45,000 bases of DNA from Chrysomallon squamiferum (taxonomy: Eukaryota; Mollusca; Gastropoda; Neomphalida; Peltospiridae), in NCBI GenBank assembly GCA_012295275.1, contig CM022675.1, positions 12,742,753 to 12,787,752 on the forward strand, written 5' to 3'. The position numbers were made by a program, and so were the translations under genes. Position 1 is the stretch's first letter. Every line of letters starts with the position of its first letter. Below, piece by piece: positions 31,004 to 42,939 of this stretch. A model generated the notes under the pieces. That model was not told the origin of the DNA and ran no database searches. It saw only the letters and a program-made list of their open reading frames with translations.

Positions 31004-31742
31004 CAGTAACAAAATAAAAAATAAAAAAATATATTAAAAAACCACATATATACACATATCTAAAAACACAAACAATTTACAAATACACACACACACACAC
31101 ACACACAATGAAAAAAAAAGGATCTATAATAGAACTGCTGTGTCATTCACTAAGTTTTTATCCCGCATTTCAACATCATGATTATGACTCGTGTAATGAA
31201 ATTACCTTAATAATGACAGCAATATTATTAACAGTAACAACAACAACAAAAACAACAGTAATAATAATAATAATAGTAATAGTAATAATACTAATACTAA
31301 TACTAATACTAATACTAATAATAATAACAATAATAATAATAATAATGAATTATATATTTTTTTGAAAAAGTAAAAAACAACAACATCACTGTGTTATAAT
31401 TTGACCTCTGACGTATCAGAGTGACCCGTGACAGGAAACATCAACGTAACAGACAGACAGAACCATCATTTGTTATTTATAATGCAGTTGTCTTCCCTAC
31501 ATGAACAGGTGTGGGTTTTTTTTTTTATTATTCACGTTTCGGTGCAGACATTTCAAACAATGGCTTCATTAATTATATTAGCATTTGCCAGTAATATGTT
31601 TAGCAGAGGTATGTCCTGCAGACTGACAGACAGACAGACAGACAGACAAGCAGAGAAACAATGTAAAACTGTAGTGAGTAAAGTAATGATTGAAAAGATT
31701 TTAGAATGACAGACACACAACTGAAAGAGTGAGGAGAAAAAG

Positions 31743-31806
<64 letters not shown>

Positions 31807-32170
31807 ACATAATAAGTAAAAAAGAACAGAGATGAACAACCGAAGCAAATTATTTATAATAGATTAGTTTTGTTTGTTGTAGCATAAAATATAAGACACT
31901 TTAACAAAAGGACAGTTACCGAAATGAAATTATCTTTCCGACAGAACTGATTTAATTCATTTGACAACTGCTTTCACCAACATAACAAAGATTTTATTTA
32001 TTCTGAGTGAACAACACATGTTCATGATAACTGTGAAAACATATGATATACATTAATCAATATGTGCACCTGTTACATAAGTATATTTTATACAAAGACA
32101 TAAATAATTTATATATATATATATATATATATATAATGACCTGCATTAGTCTTTCTATAAAAGGAAATTT
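30530..32170. other. Mixed spacer with AAT, AC, GACA and AG repeats; no firm exon
   Basis: A G+C-richer island (30530-30730) is open in several frames but shows no recognisable protein. Microsatellites: AAT (about 30956-31000), AC (31086-31106), ACTAAT (about 31285-31320), GACA (31623-31648), AG (about 31748-31802) and TA (32110-32136). Confidence 0.5.
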
Positions 32171-32670
32171 AATAATACTTACAAAAGATTCTGCTCGCGC
32201 GGTTTCAAATAAGAAAAAGAACGGTGGTCGTCAGTTTAAATGCGGTGAAATGACAGATCACACAATCACGGCACATATATTTTCTCAGTGCAGTATTTTT
32301 GATCAGCAGGTTATCTTAAGACTCGTTTATCAGCGTTCGAGAAAACTGGCACAGAACAAAAAAGAAAAGTACACTCTGTTCGTGAAACGTCATCAGTCTG
32401 GGTCCGTTTGCTTTCAATCAATAAAAACCGCTTTGGAACCTGTAGGTACCGGTTTCGCCTCTTAAAACCGGATCGAAGCAGAACGGCTCGTATAGTCAGA
32501 AAAAGAAGTTCGGGACTGATTCGCGCTGTTATGTACAGTACTAGTTATAGGAAAATCGTCAGTGACAGACTGATTAGATAAACAAATTATGTCGCTCTGT
32601 ATCATCTCCTCAAGTAGAAAATGGCCACTGGTTACAAAAATGTAGTGGTTGCTAGGCAACATTTTTAATG
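32170..32670. other. G+C-richer non-repetitive island, function unknown
   Basis: Open on the plus strand to a stop at 32463-32465 and on the minus strand from about 32662 to 32462, without recognised domains or convincing splice signals. It ends in an X-box-like GTTGCTAGGCAAC at 32648-32660. Could be a regulatory island, an old mobile-element fragment or an unknown exon. Confidence 0.3.
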
Positions 32671-33784
32671 ATTTTGTTGTTTATCACGAAAAAGAGAAAG
32701 CTGCTTTTCAATCTCAGGGAAGAATTTGATTATTTTACTTATTTTTAATTATAAGCGTGCGTGTATGTTTTTATGTTTGAATGTATATATCATGTATATG
32801 TGTGTGTGAATGTATGTATATGAATATATGTACACACACACAGACATACATACACAAGCAAAATCTGATTTTCAGCTTTGGTTAGTTTTATTTAAACTTT
32901 GCCTCACCAAAACGATTTTGTTTACAAAGTTTAGCTTGAATGTCATCAATATGCAAGTTGTTGTCTCTGTACTGATAATAGACCAGTCACAGTATGTTTC
33001 AAGTTTTAAATTTACGATTGCTATTGTTTACGTTACGTATTCTCGAATGTACTGTAATTCCTAACTTACAGAGACTGTGAACTAAAGTCTCTTTTTGTAA
33101 CAGCTGTCAATCACGATATGATTTGTAATCGTATTGTTGTCGACTATAACGATTTAAACGGCTGCAGTGGTTTTGTTTAATGAGATGTATCAAAAGTGAA
33201 CACATTTACATACGTATTCATTTCTCAAGCGGAGAGGTCTGTAGTGCTGTTATGCAAATAAACGAAGCAAAACGAATTAATGATAGCGTCCGGCCAAATC
33301 CGGAATTCCTATTTCAGATCAGTTTAATTACGTTAGCAAAAAAACTTTCACTGTTCTCAATTTGTTCCTCGTTACTCTTAGACATTCACCTTTTTTTCAC
33401 TGAATAAATCGTGCGTACGAATATACGTATATATGCATGGATGCACATAGGCATTCCTGCATGCATGTTTGATTGCATGTACGTATGTACGTATTTAATT
33501 CTTATTTAATCAATTAAATACACTCGTAACTGAATCATTAGCATGGACACTGTGTGTAAAACTATATGGAATTCTCTTATATAAGTATGTTTAATATGAT
33601 GGTTACATGAGCAGGTGAAGTACTCAGTATTGTGTACTACTCTGTGTGTCGTGTGTTTTCTTCCTACTGAACTGTACATGATACGTGCTGACGTCACTGA
33701 GACGTTGTTGATACCATGGTTACAGAGACAGAGGGAGACGCCAGAAATTAACAGCCACTTGTCAGCCATTCCTTTAATAAAACG

Positions 33785-33984
33785 ACTTATTTATAGATAT
33801 ATGTACATTTATACATATACACACGTACACACATACACACGTATATACTCATACATGCACACACACATATACATATATACATACATGTTTATATATATAT
33901 ATATATTACATATATTCATGTATGCATGCATATATACATACATATATATATATCCATACATACATAAATGCATACATGCATATA

Positions 33985-34015
<31 letters not shown>

Positions 34016-34045
34016 CATACATACGTACGTACGTACATGTATAGA
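33785..34045. repeat. ACAT/ATAC repeat block
   Basis: Compound ACAC, ATAT and CATA repeats, ending in a pure ACAT array and ACGT units at about 33990-34038. Confidence 0.93.
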
Positions 34046-34139
34046 AATACAGACAAACAATAAGACAGGCAGGCGTACAGACAAACAAGCACATATATTA
34101 CTGTGAGAGAGTATTCTTTTCAATATTTCTTCGATGATA

Positions 34140-35711
34140 AATATATTTTAAAAAGTACATAAACCCTAATTTGAAATATTAATTAATTAATTAAATAATT
34201 AATGATAATAATAAAGAAAGAAAGAAATGGAACTAAAGTAGCAAGACTTTGTTTGTATTCTTGTTAATTTTGGTCTAAAATATCGAGCTGAAGCTATTGA
34301 ACCATACACAGGCCAGTGATCGTTAACATTTTACCTACAGTGAACTTTGTTATTTCAGCTAAGCTGGCCAACACAGTGTACTTGTGTGTAAATTAAACAC
34401 GTAAAATAATACGTGGGTGAAAACTTAATTTTAGCACGTTTATTTGTTCGTCACTGGTATACGATCAGATTTCAAACTTAAAAGGTTGCAAGTCGCTAAA
34501 AGAATTGTCGATGTTGATAATGTTAGTTTTTACAATAACAGGATATTTGATCAAATGAATAGACAAATGAATGCAATAAATAAATAAATAAATAAAAATA
34601 ATAAATAAATAAATAAATAACAGATAAATAATTAATAAATATTCAAAAGATTTTATATACGATCAAGGAGCGGAATATAAGACATGGAAAATACGAAAAA
34701 TAAAAATGATGAAAATAGTTTTAAAATTCTGAATTAAAATTTAATATTTTACAAGAAGAATGAAGTGTTTACCTTTGTCAGTGAGTGTAAGAAAAACATC
34801 GCTATACATATGCAGACTATAATTTTCTTTTATCAAAAAATGTTCTAATTTTGTCCTCTATAAATTATATTATTTGAACGAAGAGACTCGTTTTGTTACA
34901 GTTGCCTAATTTATTGAAAGAAGCTACTCATGTTTACAAAGGAAACTAAGGCATATAAAAGCTTCACTGTAATACTGAATAACTTATTTAAATAATAAAC
35001 CCATTTTTCACAAAGTTTGTGAATTATTCATAAGGTTTGCACAAATCGTGTTAGTAACGTCAGAACGTAAATATCTTTGCCTGTGGTTTGAATCATACTG
35101 TAACGTCGGCTTAAGTCTATCAAAGAGTCGATTGTTTTGAACTGTTCGAGTAAAACAGGATTCGGGTTAAATCATATTTCTCCACAAACGATCGAATGTA
35201 GAGGTGTGCGGGGACATTTCCTAATAAACAGATCTATAATGATATTGATGATGATGACGATGATGATTACCGTGATGATAATGATAATTACGACGATGAT
35301 AATAATGAGGAAGATGATTTTACAACAATTCCAGTTACACTGTTACCTTGCACACGCACTGTAGATATTAAACATAACCCGAGGTCACACTGAAATAAGA
35401 CGTTTCGCTCAGTCTGAACTTACATTTGCTCAGGTCAGGGGTTACCGAGCGAGCCAAACGAGGTTAACGTCTTGGGTCTATTGTTGATCGAGCGACGTGA
35501 CGCTGCGAGCACAAATAAATGTAGATTAACACTGCAGATTATCGTTTACCTCCGGAGATGTAATCTCAAGTTAAAGAAAGAAAGAACTGACGAACCCGGC
35601 ACCTTTTTCTGTCTGTAGTTTTTTCAAATAAGACACGGTAAAATTACAAAGATATTAAGTGGAAAACTAACTGCTGCCACGCATGAGTTACACTGTTTCG
35701 TTAGCAGTTAG

Positions 35712-35720
<9 letters not shown>
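34140..35720. other. AT-rich spacer with AAAT and GAT repeats, no exon recognised
   Basis: AAAT/TAAA units (about 34578-34640) and degenerate GAT units (about 35238-35315). A G+C-richer, non-repetitive patch lies at 35380-35560, without a coding signature. Confidence 0.5.
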
Positions 35721-35745
<25 letters not shown>

Positions 35746-36130
35746 TATTATGTTATATATATATATATTCCGGATTTGGCTGGACGCTATCATTAATTTG
35801 TTTTGCTGCGTTTATTTGCATAATAGCACTACAAACCTCTCAGCTTGAGAAATGACTACAGATGTATATACATATGCATATATTCGGTTATATATCTATA
35901 TATCTAATGCTGTGACAAAAATACTACCTTCCGACCCTTTGACCTCACAGAGTGAAAAATCAGATAAAAAAAAAATAATTAAAAAAAGCACCAACTTCCT
36001 TTTATTTATTTCACTTCACTTCATTTCACTTCACTTTATTTTTATTTTTTTTTTTTTTTTTTATTTTTTTTTTTTTTTTTTCATTATATTTTATTTTAAT
36101 TTGTTTTATTATTTTTTTTTTTTTTTTTCT
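35711..36130. repeat. TA runs and T-rich tract
   Basis: TA repeats at 35711-35740 and 35755-35768, and long T runs interrupted by A near 36035-36130. Confidence 0.9.
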
Positions 36131-36676
36131 TCGTATGTATAAGCAACGATTATACATTTCTACAAACAAATATATGTTATGCTGTTTTGAAATAATGTTG
36201 TGACTTGTACTGGTCTTTGATTTTTTGGTCAACCGTCGAAAGACACGATTATAAGTTTTAAACCTTCATAGAAATAAAACAGCAGTTTTTCTTTTTTTTC
36301 TGTCTCGCTAGACTGACACAGATGTATACTTAGATAGATAGATATGTAAATACCTCCTTAGAATATTAGTGTCATAGCCGTAGGCAGTGAAATAAACACA
36401 GTCCAGTCACACATACAGATGCACAAATACACACTTCAAGGATATCCACACAAAAGCACGCGCGCGCACCCCCACACTAACACACACACAGAAAAGAAAA
36501 GAAAAAAACACACGGAGACAGGAGAAAACATTGTAAATCATATTTTCGTTAATTAAAAATTCCGAAGCATTCCAATAAAATTTTTATCAAAACTGTGTTA
36601 AATTTTTATTTTGTTTTCCCATTCATTTTCTGTAACATCAAAGTTCCAAGAAATATTCCACGAAAAACGTTGAATT

Positions 36677-36679
36677 TAA

Positions 36680-36750
<71 letters not shown>

Positions 36751-36751
36751 T
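36677..36751. repeat. AAAT then AAT microsatellite
   Basis: AAAT units followed directly by AAT units, about 70 bases past the putative donor of the exon at 36828-37005. Confidence 0.93.
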
Positions 36752-36827
36752 TGAAGAAGAAGAAGAAAAAAACAGTATATAAACTAAACAAAGTTTGATA
36801 ACAATTATTATTATAATTATAACGTAC

Positions 36828-37005
36828 CGTCTTCGACTGCCATATCGTCTGCTTCGAAGGTAGTTGGTATTAGCGTAAATTCCGCCTTACTCCTCGGCGC
36901 ACATGTCTGAACACCGAATGAACGTGAAGCCGCTGTTAACTGGACATAATAATACGATCGAGGCAAAAAGGGCGAGTTTATTATAATAATGACCGGATAT
37001 TCCAT
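36828..37005 (-). CDS. Putative first coding exon, 59 codons; possible alternative start of the SLC17 gene
   Basis: Minus-strand ATG at 37005 has a good context (GAAGATGG) and opens 59 codons (MEYPVIIIINSPFLPRSYYY at the start, EADDMAVED at the end), stopping at a strong donor GACG/GTACGT (36828/36827) in phase 1. The stretch is clearly G+C-richer than its neighbours. The phase is the same as that of SLC17 exon 1, so it could splice to the acceptor at 27270, giving ...AVED-V-RWWKSKRYLM. No intervening exon is recognised between here and 28750. It may equally be the first exon of a different minus-strand gene or a chance ORF. No domain recognised. Confidence 0.35.
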
Positions 37006-37200
37006 CTTCGACCGGCCTCGTAACAGGTCGTGCAACGGTCATAACCTTCACAACTGGTCATAAGTAATCAACTAGTCTCTGTAAACCAACAGTTGTTTAA
37101 TAAACACAGCACGTGCAACCAGTCGTTTTGTTTTAATTTCAAACGTACATATGCTAAAGAAGGAATGCAAAACAGCTAACAATAAACTGATCGCGAATGT

Positions 37201-37204
<4 letters not shown>

Positions 37205-37288
<84 letters not shown>
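37205..37288. repeat. CT microsatellite
   Basis: Uninterrupted CT tract of about 84 bases upstream of the putative exon at 36828-37005, followed by ACAT-type repeats to about 37490. Confidence 0.95.
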
Positions 37289-37289
<1 letters not shown>

Positions 37290-37649
37290 GTTTGCTTGAC
37301 GCTTGTCCACGTACATACATACATATGTATATGCATGAATACGTGTGTGTGAGTGCGCATGCGTGCAAACGATATAACATAACATACAAACATACATACA
37401 AATATTACACACATATAAACAAACACAAAACACATTCAAACAAGCATACACACATAGACACATGCATACACACAAACATACATACATGTAAAAAAAACAA
37501 TTGCAGTGGCATTATATCAATGATGATGTCAATAATTATTGTACTAAATTTGCAATTTAAAAGACAAAAGTCGAAATATGAACAAACGTATATGTATTAT
37601 GGAGATTGCCGATATCGTTTAAGTGAATTATTAAGGTTAATACGTGGTG

Positions 37650-39175
37650 GGTATTAACAAAGACGTAGTGTTTACGGTGAATGAATAACATACATACACA
37701 CACACTTGATCAGTTTTTTCTAGCACGAAAATTACGATAATCTCAATAATCTCTAGTAATAAATTACCTACATCCGCGTCCATATTTATTCACGTTTAAT
37801 TTAATTCATTAATATTTTCATGCGATTAATATACATAGCTGTACACACCCAAACATATATGCACATACACGCGCATATATTTCACACACACACACACACG
37901 AAGAAAAAGAAAAACACTAAACTATGTAGATATCGTCTGTTTCATATACAAACTGCATCATAACATTAATTATTTTATGTCATTCTATTTCTAATTATTA
38001 TTATTTTTTAATTTATTCCAAGCCATTTTTTATTTATTTACAACATACTTACTGAATGTTTTAAAAGTATGGCAGTCGCGGAATTCCATTTCTCTTGTCG
38101 ATATTTATATTTAAAATTGTCTGCCTAAACTAACATTTCAAAATAGAGGTAAAAGATATGACACACATATACAAACAATACAAGTACGTATGAATACGTG
38201 AAAGGTATGTACGTTACAGTTTTTGTCTTTGACCTCTCTTACTCTCAGTCTCTTTTTGTCTCTGTTTCTTTTAGTTTTTCGTTATTCTTTCTCATTTCAG
38301 GCCTCTCTAAATAACTGTCTTTCTTTCTGTCTGTCAGTATGTCTCTCTTTCTCTCTCTTTCCTTCTCTCTCTCTCTCTCTACGTTTATTTTTCTCTTTTG
38401 TATTTCTTCTTTCTGCATCTTTGTTCTCTTTCTCTTTCTTTCTATCCCACCTCCTTCCTCTGTGTCCGATTATATTTCTGTCTGTCTATTTGTCTGTTTA
38501 TATATCTGCTTCTGTACGCTAACAGACAGATAAACTCAAACTACGACAGCAACAAGAAAACAGATGACACCGACACGAATCTAACATTTTGACTTAACAC
38601 AGGGTTGTCTCTGATGGGTGTGTAAAGAAAGGTATACACCAGTATGACAGAGCAGGCCAGCACGAGTGTTGTTTTGTTGTTGTTGTTTGTTTTAGGGACA
38701 TTATAGCACGTTAGTTTTTTGTCAGTGAATGTCACGTATCACTGAACTAAAATTTCATGATAAATTAAAAGTCTTCTTGTTTAATTACACAAACAGAACA
38801 TATCGTTTAATTTCCTGTTAATCATGCTGCATAATGAAAAATAAAATGTCATTCTACTGTTTTGTGTGTTGTTGTTGCTTATATTTAGCTTGCGCTTATT
38901 GTTTTTCTTTGTTTGTTGTTGTTCTGCATGGGTTTTGTGCTGTTTAGGTTAAGAAGTAGAACATTTTCTTATGTTTCATTCTGTCTTATGTATACTGTAA
39001 AATAATAAATAAATAAATTAAAAGAAAAAGAAATGAATGAAGGAAAGAAATAATTATATCGGAGTATACAGCAACGCTCTGCATAATTTTGCGATTCTGA
39101 AATAAACCTTCAGGAGGTAATGGACACGGGTAGATAAAAACTAAATAATATGACAAAAAAAAAAAAAAAAAAATA

Positions 39176-39211
<36 letters not shown>

Positions 39212-40200
39212 ATATATTTAAATCTCGACAGTTCATCAGGTACAAGATAGGTGTGGCCAGGTACGATAAATAAAACAGAAACTTCGCCGTGACAACATAG
39301 TCTGTCATACCTGTAATACACATTCTGATATGAAATAAACAAAACAGTAAGTTCATACATATATCTACAGGAACACCCAGAAGAACATACGTACGTACCT
39401 ATCTACCTAACTAATACATATATAGATACTTGCTGATGTACATAATACATACGTACGTAGCTACCTACCTACATACGTACATGCATACTGCAAACACACA
39501 CACACAAAATAATTCTGTACTGAATATATATAATATAAATTTATACGTTAAACTTTTATTGTAATAGTGTTTTAGGACGAAATAAAGAAAACAATTATTT
39601 TTTTAATTATATACATTAAATTGTATTTATTAAAATGTATCATACATCGCTAATTTAGAAATGAACGTATCACTTTAACATCACTGACGTTAAGTATACA
39701 TACACACACAAACACACTTGCTTAGTCTGCTTGCTTATTTATTTATTTGTATAATAGTTTGCTAACTTGCTTATTTATTCATTTCTTTGTTAGAAATGGC
39801 TGACTAATCATTCATTTATTCCTGTGTGGTTAAGTAGCAATATTGTAAACATGCACTAAAAAGACAGTGACCTTGACCTACATGGAGGATCTAAACGTCA
39901 GTTCACGTACAGCCTGGTTTCAGCCATTTTCAGATAAATTTCCTAGTTTCATGACTTGGGCTGTAGTTCGAGTTTTGAATCTCAAGTACTGAATACGCCA
40001 GTGGTGGGCAAACCATGGTGGGGGAGACAAGGCCGCTGTTTGAAAATTAATATGAATCACAGTTTTGTGATGGTGTTTCTGATTATAATATCTGTAACTG
40101 TGTTGTTGGGTTGTTTGTTGTTTTTCTTTGTTTTCCTTCAAGTTTGGATCAGATCTTTACTAATGCAAATAAATATTAAAATACCTCGTAGTTTGTTTTG
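37650..40200. other. Spacer without recognised genes
   Basis: AT-rich sequence with a CA run (37880-37898), a degenerate CT/CTGT region (about 38225-38520), an A run of about 45 bases (39155-39209), and TACG/TACC units near 39385-39480. A hAT-terminus-like CAGTGGTGGGCAAAC lies at 39999-40013. Confidence 0.5.
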
Positions 40201-42903
40201 TTGATTTTTTCCTCATCATTTATTTATTTATTATTATTATCATTATATTATTTATTAATTTTAAATTTATTTGTTATTGTTAGTTATTATTATTATCATT
40301 ATTGGTTTTTCTGCTGTGTCATTATTGAAATACAAATTTACATGATTTTCTTAGATAAATCTGTATATTAATTTTAAATTATACAATAAAAATCAAGCTA
40401 ACATTTCACTGGAGACGTTCATTCTCAAACATCCACATTTATGCTATGTTCTTACATTAAGCAGGTTTGGTCACACGTGTAAAGCACATAAACTCGCTGT
40501 AGCGATTATGAAATGACAAGGGGAATAACTTCCAACATGACTGAAAGATTTAAATTAGTAACTATCACCAATTGAGTCTTATACTACAACTGTTATTTAT
40601 TTACTTATTTATTTATCGTCTTCATCAACATTATTATTAGTATAAAGGTTGATTACTGAATTGGGAGAACCCTCCTTAGTTTGTGCAGTTTTGTTAATGT
40701 TGTTGTTGTAGTTTTCAGTTCCAACTGAAAATAAATAAGGAAATCTACAATGAACAAATACAAAATATTTGAATAACAATCTTGTGCATTTGTGGTTGAA
40801 ATTTAATATAATTAATAATTGCTCTGCCACATTTAAATGAACTTCTAAAACCGAACACTCAAATAATAAGCTCAGTACAATAGAAGATTTGATCCAAAGA
40901 CCTGCAGCCTTTGAGACTGGTTACATAGGTAACAAATGACAGAAGACGTGTTGAAAATGATACCTCTTTATTTACTGTGCAACATGTTTTTTAAAGAATT
41001 TTTTTTTTTTCTTTTTAATTTTTTTTAACATTTTTTTTTTTAGACAAATGACAAGAACATAATCATTGCTTGGTAAATGTTCTAAATGCGTCGTGAGAAA
41101 AGCGCCAACAAGAAATGCACAAACAAAAAGTACAATTTTTAAACTCATACAGAATTCCTCCTTCACGAAGTCACAGACATAGAAAAAAAAAAATTAAAAA
41201 AAAGGAAACAAATAAAAAATAAAAAATAAGTTTAGAAAAAGAGAAAAGAAATCTACTGTTTATTTACAACAGTGAAATAATGTACAAGTTTTAACAAAGC
41301 CATTTTTGTACAAAACATCTGTAACGTATACTATTTATTTATTTATTTATGATAGTAATGTGTATTTTAAAATGAACTATCAATTTTTTATTATTATTAT
41401 TATTATTTTTTTTTTCATCACTGTTGAATGCATCATTCACTGTTTTGTGGAATTTCATCTATTTGCAAAAAATCAAATAATTTCTCTGCTCTCAGGTGTA
41501 ACTGTACTGTATGCAACTTTCTGACAAATTTAAAATTCAACAAGCTCAATTAGTCAGTTCACCTGAATTACTGAACAAAGCTTGTTTCAGAAAGAACTGT
41601 CTTTTCAAAGGATTTATAAAACTGTTTTTTTTTCTTATTTTTCACTCTAGTCAAGTAACTGGGGAGGGGTTATTATTGATTTCATCTGTTCAGTGACTTT
41701 TTTATTTATTTTCTTAAAAAGCTGCTGTAATAAAGAAAAGGAAAAAAGAAAAATATAATAAATTTGTAAATTATTACTGAATTATTACATTAGAAAGAAA
41801 AAGAAAACAATTATAAATTAATAGATAATAAAATAATAATATTTAAGAAAGAAAAATAACAGCAAATAAACAATTCATTCTTACTGCTTAATTTAACAAG
41901 CTTTTGCAAAATAAATTTGAAAATATTTCTGATCAGGTTTTTGAAAGATATTGCCAACATTACAAATATGAACCAAAATATTAGACACTCATTTCAATCA
42001 CATATAAACAAACAAAAAAATGAGCTATAGTTAAGCAGAAGTAACTATGTTTCTACAGGAATGTTATGTTGTTATTAAAATTAAAATAAACAAATAATAA
42101 ACCTATGTTATCTGATACTCAAAAACATTTTATTATCTTACTGATTGTCATAATGTAAAATGTTTTTGGGAGGAACATTTACATGCATGGTGGGGGGGGG
42201 TGTGGAAAGAAATAAAATTTCAATATTGAAAAATAATGGATTAGTTATTATTATTTCCATGGATGAAGAATATTATAAGAATTTTTAAAAATTATTTAAT
42301 GTATATTATGTAACATTTCTTGGAATTTCAAAAAAAAAAAAAACATTTGTATGTTGAAACAAAATATGAAACTCTCAAGCTTCCATTTACTTCTTTTTTC
42401 CCCAGGGTAGTTCATAAAGGGTGTTGAAAAATTACAAGACACTATTAGTTCTATGACATTTAACTTATGGGTTGTTTTTGTGTTTTATTTGTCTTTATTT
42501 ATTTATCTTAACTTAAAAATTATAAAATTGAATTCGTAACAATGTTTTTCCTCCATAATACTACCGATAAAAAAATGTCTTACGTAGTTTAATTATATGG
42601 TTTATTCTAAATTTTATTACATTTAAATGATTTGCTGTTATCAGCTAAGTAGTGAGTTGATGTTCAGACCCCCACCACCTGCAGTCACTCCCCCAGGTCT
42701 AACACTGAATATTAATGTACAAGGGAAAAGTGAAATGTCTAATTTACAAAACATGTAAACGATGAGAAACTAAGACGTATGTACAGTTGAACTTTATACA
42801 GCTGGCTGTTTGCTCATCCAAATGTTAGCAATTTTATTGCAAACTAGTATTTACTTATTGCTTCTATCCTTGGCAAGAAGAAGAAAAAAGAAGTAATAAT
42901 CAA

Positions 42904-42939
<36 letters not shown>

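Noticed and set aside
32043-32465. 140-codon plus-strand ORF
   Set aside because: Begins in a TA-rich repeat, no recognisable domain, no splice structure; kept only as an unexplained island.
41306-41696. Small plus-strand ORFs in the 41 kb region
   Set aside because: Composition is the same as flanking non-coding DNA, no domains, and hydrophobic stretches come from ATT/T runs.
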